A stretch of DNA of 64,000 bases from Rhodeus uyekii. Taxonomy: Eukaryota; Chordata; Actinopteri; Cypriniformes; Acheilognathidae. Within the stretch, counting starts at the first letter, position 1. Each line of letters begins with the position of its first letter. The notes under the pieces are model-generated. The model saw only the letters and a list, made by a program, of their open reading frames with translations. It ran no database searches and had not been told where the DNA came from. This document shows, one piece after another, positions 36,101 through 50,624 of this stretch. Made by a program: the position numbers and the translations under genes. Location: positions 1,540,501-1,604,500 of the forward strand of contig JAWRVZ010000138.1 of NCBI GenBank assembly GCA_037043235.1. Reading direction: 5' to 3'.

Positions 36101-37669
36101 CCAGAGGAAATGTCCAAGATGACGTCGTCCTTGAACCTGTGTAGTGTTTGTGGTGTAAAAAACAACACTTTTCTTAGTGTTTCTTTAGCCTGTTCCATAG
36201 ATCATTAAAGCTTTCTATATTGCTAGACCTGTGACTTGGAACGATCACACTGATCTCTAGTGAGCAGGAAGCATGTTTGTGCAGAGAAACCTCACCATTT
36301 GACGTGTGGGGTGGGATATCCCTCCACAGAGCAGAACAGTTTAATGGCACTGTTCTCATACACTGTGTGGGACCTCAGCCGAACCAAAAACTTAGGCCCC
36401 CTGATCATGGACTCCTCGCGGATGTATTTTTCAGGCATCTTTTTCTCCACCTGATGAAAGAGACAAACAACGCTATGGCCTGTTGGATCATAAGTAGTCC
36501 TAAAAAAAGTCCTAACATCAGACTATCAGCTAACAGCAAATGTTTTTAATACACAATAAAACACATATTGACTGGTGTAAGTGGGCTACTGTAGCAGTTT
36601 GTTAAAAAGAAAGGAATGATTATTATAAAGGGCTTTACCACTCCCTGGATTCTCTTCTGTGTTTGGTATTGATAATTCACCTCTTCAGCCGCAGAGCTAA
36701 AAACACACATTTTCCTATTTTAAATGATAATAGTGGGCTCGAAGCTGACATTTAGTGCAACAGCATGAGAGAAACAGAAGGTTCATCTGAGAGTTCATAC
36801 TATCAGTGTGGGTCAGTAACGCTTCATGCCATGTCCCACGTTGATAATCAGTTTATCGCTACATAATTCATTCAACACATTTCAGCACATTCTTCATGCA
36901 AGGAACAAGAAACAGAAGAAACACACATTGATTTTTTTTTAACTAAAAGGTTTCAGAATTGTATTAAATCTGATAAAAGATCAAATTTGGCATTTTGTGA
37001 AACCGAATGCTGACCTTTTGCCCCATCAGAGGAGGTCAAACGGCGAAAACAAGCCATCACAAGCACAATGTAGCTTTGGTGTGGAATTCCCTTCACTATA
37101 ACAAAAGATGTTCTTTAACTAGCATCTGCTTTTGTCCTAATATAATAAAATATGACGAATTTTGATCAAAAGTTTAGGACTACTCATTTGAATGAAGATC
37201 CATCAGGCTCTACTCCTCTCTTTTCAATTCTTCACTTGTTGTTGAGTTGGTCCTGCAGTGTGACAAATGCAGAATGTTCTCAGCGAGATCAAAGAGATCA
37301 TATACGCTGCATGCATAATTAGAAACAAGTTACATGGAGTATAGCATGTCACCCTGCAGGCCATGTCAACTTCCCTAAAGCATGTCATGTCAACTGACCA
37401 GAGGAAATTAGTGACATGAAGTTATAGCTCAGCTGCTGTTAACAACAAGGTTTATTGGAAGAGCTTCAACAGTTAATGTGATTATATTTGATGTTATGTT
37501 GCCAAAAGTGGTTTTAGTACTGCCGTGAGCATCAAGATTAGCTGCGACTTGCTTGATTTAAACTGTTGTGATCTTCACCTTACCTGGAGTATTCCCGAAC
37601 AACATATTTACACTCAGTATTGAGGTATTCTTGATCAAAATGCTTGTGTCTGGTAACAACTGCAGCCAT
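1225..37669 (-). CDS. myom2: Myomesin-2 (M-band protein), 3' end outside window
   Basis: Myomesin-2 cross-links myosin filaments and titin in the sarcomeric M-band of striated muscle. Coding exons, 5' to 3': 37669-37584, 36696-36639, 36450-36296, 36136-36050, 34494-34406, 34267-34217, 34122-33958, 29033-28872, 28685-28544, 23408-23209, 23124-23071, 22430-22303, 21703-21520, 21274-21100, 20555-20434, 15728-15541, 15414-15288, 13476-13298, 13182-13068, 10401-10239, 10072-9966, 9699-9655, 8710-8574, 7375-7231, 7115-7053, 5958-5891, 5791-5678, 4912-4825, 4722-4684, 3460-3355, 2635-2472, 1577-1541, 1395-1373, 1280-1225. All junctions keep phase and give 1,274 codons without a stop. Domain order is head, Ig-Ig, five FN3, four Ig; the final dimerising Ig is missing to the left. 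APGAPMD, ANRDYVIVSWKPPNTTTE and SWQRVN..RSPRYAVFDL resemble myomesin-2 more than myomesin-1 or -3. Which teleost paralogue (a or b) it is cannot be told from sequence alone. Confidence 0.95.
5885..5890 (-). other. myom2: Non-canonical GC splice donor, intron 5792-5890
   Basis: The minus strand reads TGCAAG|GCAAGT, the textbook strong context for a GC donor. Joined to the acceptor at 5792-5793 it gives LVCK-VANLKKDS, which matches the family. The intron is only 99 bases. Confidence 0.85.
6700..6855 (+). mobile_element. tRNA-derived SINE
   Basis: Pol III A box (TAGCTCAGT near 6710) and B box (GGTTCGATCCC, 6755-6765), followed by the conserved teleost SINE core AGTCGCTTTGGATAAAAGCG. It does not fold as a functional tRNA. 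A related copy lies at 42080-42230. Confidence 0.75.
7053..10401 (-). CDS. myom2: myom2 third and fourth Ig domains with linkers
   Basis: Exons 10401-10239 and 10072-9966 form Ig3 (TQEIKCGVDEVSGDIYLSFE ... NPDKEDLGTFSVSV). Exon 9699-9655 is a 15-codon linker (LEKMLALSYDIRNP). Exons 8710-8574 and 7375-7231 form Ig4 (IPLKTELAYKILERGRMRFW ... ATGIIEMVMDHFTEDSEGTF, ending LVLIGD). Exon 7115-7053 is a helical linker (AALAEAEYQRREYIRVKEG). This Ig-helix-Ig layout is the tail architecture of the myomesin family. Confidence 0.92.
8019..8250 (+). mobile_element. Probable LTR fragment
   Basis: CT-rich stretch (ACCTGTCTCACCATCAATC, CATCTCCTCATTCATC) resembling the U3/R part of fish Ty3-type LTRs. No clear ends or target duplication. 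Confidence 0.3.
8877..9117. mobile_element. MITE with TTTCACAGACA terminal inverted repeats
   Basis: Starts TTTCACAGACAGG and ends with the inverse, TTGTCTGTGAAA; 241 bases. A shorter relative is at 41229-41388 inside rnaset2, so this is a family and not chance. Confidence 0.6.
12066..12151. repeat. (TG)n microsatellite, about 43 copies
   Basis: Uninterrupted alternating TG in a myom2 intron. The Thr-His open frame across it is not a gene. Confidence 0.95.
13068..15728 (-). CDS. myom2: myom2 FN3-4 and FN3-5 exons
   Basis: Exons 15728-15541 and 15414-15288 encode FN3-4 (LPSSPYDISLLYCDGESMVL ... FKCEAWTMPEPG). Exons 13476-13298 and 13182-13068 encode FN3-5 (PAYDLTFTEVRDDSLVVEW ... YLFRVRAENAKGIG). 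FN3-3 passes directly to FN3-4 across the satellite-bearing intron 15729-20433. No elastic EH segment, which in myomesin-1 is spliced in at this junction, is encoded by the flanking exons. The intron 13477-15287..15540 region is ordinary AT-rich sequence with a (TTG)n run near 13.77 kb. Confidence 0.92.
15729..17600 (-). other. myom2 intron, unique AT-rich sequence before satellite
   Basis: No exon, RNA gene or element recognised here. It separates the FN3-4 exon from the tandem array. Confidence 0.5.
17609..20302. repeat. Tandem satellite of a 42-bp palindromic unit in myom2 intron
   Basis: About 64 copies of a 42-base unit built from TAAGTCATTATTTCGAGAAA followed by GTTTCTCGTTATTTCGAGA and TAC. 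Each unit has the hairpin CGAGAAA-G-TTTCTCG. Variants (Y for C at CG, GGAGAA, CTAGA, ACATAC, a 5-base deletion) recur in blocks, so segments of about 1.0-1.1 kb have been duplicated (18.03-18.8 kb resembles 19.06-19.9 kb). Because 42 is a multiple of three, both strands carry long stop-free stretches of a 14-residue repeat. These are by-products and not evidence of protein. Confidence 0.95.
20434..23408 (-). CDS. myom2: myom2 FN3-1 end, linker, FN3-2 and FN3-3 exons
   Basis: Exon 23408-23209 ends FN3-1 (KICKYPVQGLFEGHSYYFRV). Exon 23124-23071 encodes a short acidic linker ending YYDDLEG. Exons 22430-22303 and 21703-21520 form FN3-2 (TYVVLSW ... GSWQRVN ... FRVLSANIYGISDPSEP). Exons 21274-21100 and 20555-20434 form FN3-3 (SAPGQVVA ... 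GYYIDSC ... TYVFRVQAINELGLSDESQES). Together they cover about residues 332-619. The longest open frame around 22.3 kb is not the coding one; the coding frame was fixed by phase from the neighbouring exons. Confidence 0.92.
21880..22165 (-). mobile_element. Possible old LTR fragment
   Basis: The minus strand carries AATAAAGATTCTTCAC and the region looks like the A-rich complement of an LTR, as in other LTR copies here. Ends are not clear. Confidence 0.25.
24060..24900. mobile_element. Unclassified retroelement-like relic
   Basis: GC-richer than the neighbouring intron. GGGAACC and CGTTTCCCT phrases resemble fish DIRS-like ends. The 176-codon minus frame (24884-24354) matches no family I know and is not supported as a gene. 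Confidence 0.25.
25018..26532 (-). mobile_element. Short non-autonomous LTR retrotransposon (gag only)
   Basis: Two similar direct repeats, 25018-25333 and 26215-26532, both start TG and end CA, with AATAAAG on the minus strand as poly(A) signal. Between them is one minus-strand gag-like frame and no pol. Total about 1.5 kb. The LTRs differ by scattered substitutions and small indels, so this is older than the element at 50.6 kb. The flanks (ATTGC, GATAG) do not form a target duplication. It lies in the intron between myom2 exons at 23.4 and 28.5 kb. Confidence 0.75.
25402..26115 (-). CDS. Gag-like protein with Pro/Trp-rich 15-residue repeats
   Basis: 237 codons from ATG. The N-terminal third resembles the capsid (retrotrans_gag) part of Ty3/gypsy gag: DLITLRQNALVDYVKDFIEL, an aromatic F..W patch, and FEWGLNEEVV. 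The C-terminal part is proline-rich (PDLPGPP, PDLPEPP) and then has four copies of a 15-residue unit beginning WTAAP(P/L)W. No zinc knuckle, protease, RT or integrase follows. It is carried by the LTR pair around it and is not a host gene. Other frames in this GC-rich block are shadows. Confidence 0.6.
   Translation of the reverse strand: MDLFKQAEYDLITLRQNALVDYVKDFIELSHRVSWPNSAIYFFFEWGLNEEVVRAQWCREASLADNINLIMWLKGSYWEVEEAPVEPQQLPASPPATESACCWRKWREWKGKAVELSPEPVELIPQAAVERDLPDTWDLPDLPVPPPVQPDLPGPPSVQPDLPEPPPAIPEPPGEARLPAPPWTAAPPWHSVSPAPLWTAAPPWCPVPPALPWTAAPLWGPVLPASPWTAAPPWRPP
27040..27605 (+). mobile_element. Repeat relic, possibly DIRS-like end
   Basis: Contains CAGGGGTTGGGAACCTATGG (hAT-like end) and then CAGTATGGCGTAGTGGG and CATAGTGTCCACCTCAGACA, phrases typical of fish DIRS-like termini. 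Boundaries are not resolved. Confidence 0.3.
27613..28392. mobile_element. pogo/Tigger-like DNA transposon copy A
   Basis: Flanked by TA. Inverted ends CAGTGGATTTCGGTTATGTC and, on the other strand, CAGTGGAGTTCACTTATCTC. Its ends match the element at 43326-44290 in opposite orientation. No transposase frame. The middle (about 27770-28050) is absent from the other copy and is shared with a hAT element at 58 kb. Confidence 0.65.
28544..29033 (-). CDS. myom2: myom2 end of Ig2 and start of first FN3 domain
   Basis: Exon 29033-28872 finishes Ig2 (LLKESKW ... KDDEGLYTLRMVTKGG), with the D-x-G-x-Y motif of an Ig fold. Exon 28685-28544 opens FN3-1 with APGAPMDIKIHDANRDYVIV, the most diagnostic myomesin-2 stretch in the window. 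Both donors are GT (GTAAAG, GTGACT). The upstream intron (29034-33957) holds two hAT insertions, LTR pieces and a palindromic MITE. Confidence 0.93.
29418..30414. mobile_element. Non-autonomous hAT element, perfect 8-bp TSD
   Basis: Target duplication TTTTTAAG at 29410-29417 and 30415-30422. Ends TAGGGATGG and CCATCACTA are near-inverse. 997 bases, no transposase frame. Internal sequence is rich in TTTCGAAAC-type motifs and includes (AT)n (29946-29986) and (GA)n (30083-30115). Confidence 0.85.
30590..31195. mobile_element. Inverted pair of related LTR pieces
   Basis: 30590-30830 reads as an LTR in plus orientation (CAATAAAGTATTTTGG then CCGCACACCACACCC). 30845-31195 reads as the minus-strand version (GTGTGCGATGCGGAGA ... 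ACTGTGACA). Both resemble the solo LTR at 63.2 kb. Exact borders uncertain. Confidence 0.45.
31706..33217 (+). mobile_element. Solo LTR interrupted by a hAT insertion
   Basis: Starts TGTTATGAATGAGCTC and ends CCCTCTGTTACA, flanked by TATGT and CATGT (4 of 5 bases). A TATAAAAG box is at about 31871. Without the inserted hAT (31972-33015) it is about 460 bases. There is no internal coding region, so it is a solo LTR. Confidence 0.65.
31972..33015. mobile_element. Non-autonomous hAT element nested in solo LTR
   Basis: Target duplication CCTGCTGT at 31964-31971 and 33016-33023. Ends TAGTGATGG and CATCACTA match those of the 29418-30414 element, though internal sequence differs. 1,044 bases without a transposase frame. 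Confidence 0.85.
33290..33720. mobile_element. Palindromic MITE with long inverted arms
   Basis: The left arm near 33325-33369 (TTACTTTTGTGTAACTTTCT, CACTTGGGATAGGCTT) is inverted at 33661-33705 (AAGCCTATCCTAAGTGAGAA). Arms of about 60-75 bases flank a non-coding loop of about 290 bases. Confidence 0.6.
33958..36136 (-). CDS. myom2: myom2 first and second Ig domain exons
   Basis: Exons 36136-36050 and 34494-34406 complete Ig1 (to about residue 158); the second carries the Ig signature DDTAMYTAVASN. Exon 34267-34217 is a 17-codon linker. Exon 34122-33958 starts Ig2 with FDVTFGKEGDKATLTC and the LWYRD tryptophan strand. Joining 36050 to 34494 only works in frame if the intron begins with GC (GCAAGT), which gives ..LTILK-CATDD.. 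as the family predicts. The intron 34495-36049 contains an old LTR-like fragment near 35.7-35.97 kb and otherwise nothing I recognise. Confidence 0.88.
35690..35975 (+). mobile_element. Possible LTR fragment
   Basis: GACACGGCCCTTTGTTGTG, ACCCCACCCATCTTGTTCCC and a CT-rich tail resemble fish LTR U3 sequence. No clear ends. Confidence 0.25.
36044..36049 (-). other. myom2: Non-canonical GC splice donor, intron 34495-36049
   Basis: The minus strand reads CTCAA|GCAAGT. No GT donor nearby keeps the frame: using the GT three bases on puts a stop into the next exon. Only the GC choice yields the conserved Ig core ALTILK-CATDDTA. The acceptor at 34495-34496 is a normal AG after a T-rich tract. Confidence 0.8.
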
Positions 37670-37702
37670 ATTTGGCAACCTCAAAGGACCTATGAATCAA
37701 AC
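36296..37702 (-). CDS. myom2: myom2 N-terminal head and start of first Ig domain
   Basis: The first coding exon (37702-37584) has a good pyrimidine-rich acceptor; its ATG is at 37669, preceded by 33 bases of 5' UTR. The protein starts MAAVVTRHKHFDQEYLN, and the HxHFDQxY stretch matches the vertebrate myomesin-2 N-terminus. Exons 36696-36639 and 36450-36296 follow, the latter opening the first Ig domain at about residue 66 (FLVRLRSHTVYE). The head is therefore only about 65 residues, against roughly 150 in mammalian myomesin-2 as I remember it. The Ser/Gln-rich middle part is absent. The 887-base intron between the first two coding exons shows no extra exon that I can support. Confidence 0.88.
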
Positions 37703-38632
37703 CTGGAACAAAAACATGCATCTTTGCACACAAGACAAGAATGAATGCATTGATAGACGCACAACTTCCTACGCTCAGTTTCAGTGTTTAAAGTTAGTAA
37801 AGGCACGGAATTGCAGTAAGTCCAGATTGAGGCGGATTGAAGTGTTCTGGAAGTGGAGCGGTTTGTGAGATGAAGAGGAGGGGTTGTTCAGGAGTTTTGG
37901 GCCACAGGGAAGCCAAACCTCACGGCGGTTTAAAATTAGAGTTTGGGGGTTGGGATGTCGGACGGTCCAAGGAGATGAGTACTGTACTCCAGGATAACTT
38001 CTAAAGTACAGTTTGTACTGAATACACATGCTATTGTTGCATAAATGTACTGGAATATGAAAAGATAACCACTTGTGACTAATGTTTATCTTCTAATGAG
38101 GGCGAATAAACTACCGGTACACTGCAACACAATCTCAATAAGAAAACCCAAAGGAACAAGAACACATTCCTCACAATTCTTTAGAAAAATAACAACACGC
38201 ATAAGAAATAACAGTCATGCGTCCTCAAATGCAGCATTACATCCTCACATTCACATACGTACATTACAATCCACTGTGCATGTGAAACAAAACATATTGA
38301 TGCATGACTTTCAATAACATATATTTGGCAGACGACATGTAATGCAACTAGAATCATTCATAAAGTATTCTTAAAGGTCACTCACAAAACAAACAAAAAC
38401 AATCAGTCAACGTTTGTCAGCCATATTCTCCAGGCACTGAAGACGCTTTATGAATCGTTTCCAAGTCAAGTGCAGCTCCACTCAAACAATAACATTGAGA
38501 CAGATCAACATCCTACCAAAGGAACGTTGGAAAGTCTTCTCCAGCCTCAAAGTTTTCTACCTATTTCTACAAGGACAGCTCTGCATTACAATTGAATGTA
38601 CCTGTGGCAATAAAGGGGCCAGACATACTCAC

Positions 38633-38745
38633 CCCAGGAGAATACGAGAGTGCGAGACGCGAGAGGTAGATGAGCCTCTGCCCGCCGGTGAAAGCAGCTG
38701 ATGAACAGCAGAATGTCCCATGCGGAATGCTGCCTCTCCCCAACC
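38633..38745 (-). other. myom2: myom2 non-coding first exon (5' UTR)
   Basis: A strong donor (CTGGG|GTGAGT) ends the exon at 38633, and the next acceptor is 37703-37704, 33 bases before the ATG. The 5' edge is inferred from the promoter elements and could be off by tens of bases. A CAGCTG E-box lies at about 38695-38700. Confidence 0.55.
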
Positions 38746-38755
38746 CCATTTATGG
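38746..38755 (-). promoter_or_regulatory. CArG box (SRF-type site), myom2 promoter
   Basis: Perfect CC(A/T)6GG: CCATTTATGG. It sits just upstream of the inferred first exon of a striated-muscle gene, where SRF sites are common. The ATAAAT core could also serve as a TATA-like element. Confidence 0.55.
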
Positions 38756-38767
38756 ATAAGCATTAGA

Positions 38768-38777
38768 CTATATATAG
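38768..38777 (-). promoter_or_regulatory. MEF2-type site or TATA box, myom2 promoter
   Basis: CTATATATAG fits the MEF2 consensus YTA(A/T)4TAR exactly and is also TATA-like. It lies 13 bases upstream of the CArG box. The pairing fits muscle expression, but function is inferred. Confidence 0.5.
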
Positions 38778-39144
38778 CATTTACAACAACTTTCCACCGC
38801 ATTTCGCACAGATATTAAGAAACCAGACGGGCGTCTTAAAGTGACGCTGGATATTGAATGAGATTAGTTTAAGGGATCGAACAGAAAAGTACAGATTAAT
38901 TGCTCTGAATCAGTGCAGAGACACAACTGTTAAAAAGACTAAATGCACTCATCATTGTTTAAACCATTATTTTAAAGCTTTGTTGTTATTGTTAAATGTT
39001 TTGAGAATGTATGATCCAGATCTTCAGCTTCCACTGGGATCCAACGGTGCGACACACTTATAAGGAGCATGGCATATTGGCATAAGACATTAAATAAATG
39101 AAGCAGTCAGTCAAGTTTACATTAATTAACAAACTGATTTACAC

Positions 39145-39148
<4 letters not shown>

Positions 39149-39212
<64 letters not shown>
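39149..39212. repeat. (AT)n microsatellite between the two promoters
   Basis: About 32 AT copies in the myom2-rnaset2 intergenic region. Confidence 0.95.
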
Positions 39213-39216
<4 letters not shown>

Positions 39217-39537
39217 TGTATATATATACACTGTATATATATTGTATATATAGATGTTTTTTGGATGAAGGCGCCACATGTTGCCAAACCTCAGTGTGTG
39301 ACATCACAGGTTTGTTTTGTCCGTTGTTCTGTGGAATAATATAAGCATTTCTTTTCTTTTTTTGAACATGCGCTTGTTTTGAAATGAGGAAGAAGATCTT
39401 GAAAGGACTGTTGAGGCACTAATAAGCCCAAGTGTGTATGCATGTGAGCCAATACGGTGAGGGGACGAGCGGTGCCACCTTTACAGGTGGAGGTCAAGAA
39501 CCCGCTGGTGTGAGTGTTTCTTTATAACATTATTTCT

Positions 39538-39559
39538 CTCACTCTCTCACACACACACA

Positions 39560-39648
<89 letters not shown>

Positions 39649-39674
39649 TTTCTATCTCTGTCTCTCTCACACAC

Positions 39675-39761
<87 letters not shown>

Positions 39762-39790
39762 CTTTCTCTCTCTCTTACACACACACACCA
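39538..39790. repeat. Alternating (CT)n and (CA)n blocks upstream of rnaset2
   Basis: Several strand-asymmetric CT runs (longest 39680-39730) alternate with CA runs, ending about 80 bases before the CLEAR box. The open frames on both strands are low-complexity artefacts. Confidence 0.95.
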
Positions 39791-39871
39791 AAAAAGACAC
39801 TCGTTCACAGAGGCCTTTGCATCACTCTCAGACTGTGACAGGTTCATCTGCGTGAGCTTCGCATGACGTTC

Positions 39872-39881
39872 GTCACGTGAC
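39872..39881 (+). promoter_or_regulatory. CLEAR element (TFEB/TFE3 site), rnaset2 promoter
   Basis: GTCACGTGAC is the full palindromic CLEAR consensus found in promoters of lysosomal genes. It lies about 136 bases before the end of the non-coding first exon of rnaset2, whose product is lysosomal. A CRE-like TGACGT and an NRF1-like GCGCACGCGC flank it. Confidence 0.65.
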
Positions 39882-39929
39882 CGGACAGCGCACGCGCAGT
39901 GGCGCATCCGTGAGTAAACACACCGAGCG

Positions 39930-40017
39930 CAGAGAGAGACTGAGTCAGTCTTGCTCTTCATCTACCCGGAATAAAAGCCTTTAAACAGCGGCGGCTCTCT
40001 GAGAATAACAGCGACAG
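39930..40017 (+). other. rnaset2: rnaset2 non-coding first exon (5' UTR)
   Basis: The donor at 40018 (ACAG|GTAATC) is followed by an acceptor (TTCCCGCAG) at 40156, one base before the ATG. The region is GC-richer than its surroundings. The transcription start is not mapped; 39930 is a guess placed downstream of the CLEAR element. Confidence 0.5.
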
Positions 40018-40157
40018 GTAATCAGCTCCTCACTGCAAGCGCTTGTTTTTGTGCTCGCCTTTGGTCGTTACTTTTCAGCGCAACTTTGTGTCATTGTTAA
40101 GTGTTTCCGCGCTTCCTCACTGAAGCTGGCCGTGAATCCCTCTTCTGTTCCCGCAGG

Positions 40158-46130
<5,973 letters not shown>

Positions 46131-46670
46131 AGAAAGAGTTCACTCGAGCTCCTGTCCAACGCTTGAAACACTGCAAACATGTTTTCTACCTACACTATCT
46201 TTTTTTAAGTAATTGCACATTAAATTCTTTCGTTTGAAGTGCTGATGCTGGAGATGTAATGCATTCACATGCTGGATTCATATTTACAACAGCTTTCATG
46301 TTGATTTTGGGTGAATAGCACAAAAAAATGTCTCCTTACATCAGTAGATATTATTATAGTTAAAAAAACCTCAAATGCACTATTAAAAAATCTGCATAAA
46401 TGCAATGCAACAAATACCATGATGATATAAATTACTTAAAAATATATATATTTTTAGAAATAAGAATATTTTACTAATCGTAAAAGCCAAATAGTCTAAA
46501 TTGTCTTAAACTTAATACAAATATTTCTTTCTTTTTAAATGTTTTTGACAGATGTTCACCCCTCTTTTTTTCTTTTTTACAGGCCTAGATTTAAAAACAT
46601 GTTAAGAATAATGTGTTGAGATATGTCCTATGTGTTCACTGTAATATTCTTCCCACTACATTTTTAATCT

Positions 46671-46676
46671 AATAAA
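46671..46676 (+). terminator. Candidate poly(A) signal of rnaset2
   Basis: AATAAA lies 541 bases after the stop. An earlier ATTAAA variant is at 46219-46224 and another AATAAA at 47233-47238, so alternative 3' ends are possible. I cannot tell which is used. Confidence 0.4.
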
Positions 46677-46699
46677 TCTGATTTTAGCTTTGCTTGGCA

Positions 46700-48245
<1,546 letters not shown>

Positions 48246-48982
48246 CTGAAGCTGGTGTCTCTTTGCAGTACTTTGGCTTCACTAAATAAAGATGAGAACC
48301 AATTTGAAGTTATATTATATTTGAAGTTAGAATGCTGTCTTAAGGCAGAATGCAGTACGACATATAGATGGAGTTTGACATTAGATGTAATATAAGAAAT
48401 GCCAATATTTCTTGATCCTGAAGGTTTTAAAAATAAACAGCCTATAATACATTTTTCTTTAGCTATGTTTACAGTGGTAGTCCATCACTGGCAGAAATTA
48501 AAATTGCTTTTCTGTTCTCTCCATCTGTAGTCAAGCATGTACTATGAATTCAAATTAAGTTCCTGTCGATTCAGTGTGGTTTATATAGCGTGTTCTTTTG
48601 TTTCTTTTTTGACATAATTTGGAATATCAACTGGGTTCATGAAAAACACAATGTGTGAGATGTTTTTATGTTATGGAATATCACTGTAGTCAATGGGTCT
48701 GCTCCAGATTCCACGGTTTCTGTCCTGCTGTAAACCCACAAACCATTTAAACACTTTAATTCTCTGAAATCTAGTTAACCTCACCTAATCCCTTAACGTT
48801 AAATCATAGACAACGTCGGAGAGCTTTGAAGATTTTCAGACAAATCCTTTGATGAACTAGAAAAATGACATAAAAAACAACTGTACAGAAACTAGATACC
48901 AGTTTCCAATGCTCCACTTGCATGAACAGTTATGTGATTTTTACTTTTGTATTTGTACAGTTAGCTCACTTAGTTCAACATC

Positions 48983-49101
48983 TCAGTTTCTGTCATAAAC
49001 CTCGCTCCCTGAAGGAGCGTCTGTATCCGTCTGTACAGACGTCTGTACCCGGTAGGACAGAAGGACACAACTTTCTAAGGGGAAGGTCGATAGCTGCTGC
49101 T

Positions 49102-49146
<45 letters not shown>

Positions 49147-49930
49147 ATAGCTGAAACATGAATGGTTGGATAACGCTGGAGATGCGTACCGAGTCCAGAA
49201 GGAAAGGGAGGGAGGGAGGTAACATGGAAAACACACATACGGACTGACCCGTCAAGTATTGGACCTGGCGTTGGATAGATGTGAGCACAATTAGGGGCAC
49301 TGTGTTGAGAGACAGGATCTAAAGCTCGACTGACTGGACGTCCTCTGTAGGGTTGTAATTACTACAGAGAGGTCCCAAGAGCAGATGAGGTGTGGCTGAA
49401 GAGGATTTAGTCTACTGCACCATGATGTGCTGCAATGTTGGCAACATATGATTTCAAGATGGGGAGCAACAGCCTTCATTCCAATTTATCCTACAGGAAG
49501 GAAAGCACAGAGCTGATCTGCATTTGTGGGGGTATTCCTGACGGGAAGAACAACAAACAACAAACAGGCATAAGCTTGTCTAGAAGAGCGATCTCTGTCT
49601 ACCAAAGTTGGTGGAAGGCCACTGAGAAGGAAGGTCACTCAACAATCTACTTCCTCTTTTTGGGAAACCTCTTTTAACTGTTGAAGAGGCCAGGGGTGCG
49701 ATCCCTGCACTTATCTGTTCACAATGCTGAATGCAGAAAATATCCAACGAAGCATCTCCTCTCAAGTGAAAGGCAGAGCGCTGTGAGTTACAACTGTTTG
49801 GCTCCAAAGCAAAAAGCTGAATGAGTGAGTCGCAGGCAAGCTTGTTTACCCATTAGTCTGGGGGGGGGGGGTGACTTGTCATGCAAATTGGGCTCCCAAG
49901 TGAGACCTGAATGTGTTAGTCATTCAACGT
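48983..49930. mobile_element. Unclassified interspersed repeat, possibly retroelement end
   Basis: CCTCGCTCCCTGAAGGAGCG and CTGTACAGACGTCTGTAC are palindromic. The 49.68-49.9 kb part (GAAGAGGCCAGGGGTGCGAT, GTGAGTCGCAGGC) looks like a multicopy fish repeat. An (AT)n tract is at 49105-49143. No intact protein. Confidence 0.3.
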
Positions 49931-50624
49931 AATGTCAAACTTGACTAACTGATGGGGAACCAAAATTAGTACAAGCCCTTGTATAATATGATTCTTTTAT
50001 ATCAGATGTCTTCAATCTTTTTCAGATGACCTATTAGAACCTTTTTCTTTTGCAGCAAAATGTGTCTAATTCGCCAAGAAATTTATGGAAATACATCATT
50101 CAATCTCCTTATTTTCTTAAGAAAAGTTATATGAGGTTTAACTTTAATGAAAAGAAAGATATCATGTGCTATTAAAATCAGTATTTTATTCAGCAGTTTA
50201 TCCATTATATTCGTTATCCTTTCGGTTGGCCAAACTTAAAAAATACCTCTCAACTCAACTTTTGAACATTTTCCTTGTTTAAATACCATTCAAATGAAAA
50301 GTTATTTTACTTTTCTTAAAGTTAATGAGTTGGAAAACTATGGTAAATTTTGAACACCCTGACAACTGCCAACAAACACATAGCAAGGCCTACAACCCCT
50401 CAAAGTTCAAATCTCTCTTTAAACTAAGAATTGAAAACCCTACCTCTAAATGCATAAGGTATTTAAACTGCAAGGTTTATTTACTTACTTATATCGAGTA
50501 AACAATGGTATTTCTTGTTGTAAAATTGTACTTTGTAATAAATATACACAAATATAATATAATCTTCATTTAAATTTGCACTCTACGTTTGTATACAAAA
50601 CAAATCAAATAATCTATAAATCTG
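49931..50624. other. Intergenic, nothing recognised
   Basis: AT-rich and unique-looking. It ends with ATCTG, the left target duplication of the LTR element. Confidence 0.5.

Noticed and set aside
39539..39961. Arg-Glu/Cys-Val-rich protein
   Set aside because: Translation of (CT)n/(CA)n microsatellites.
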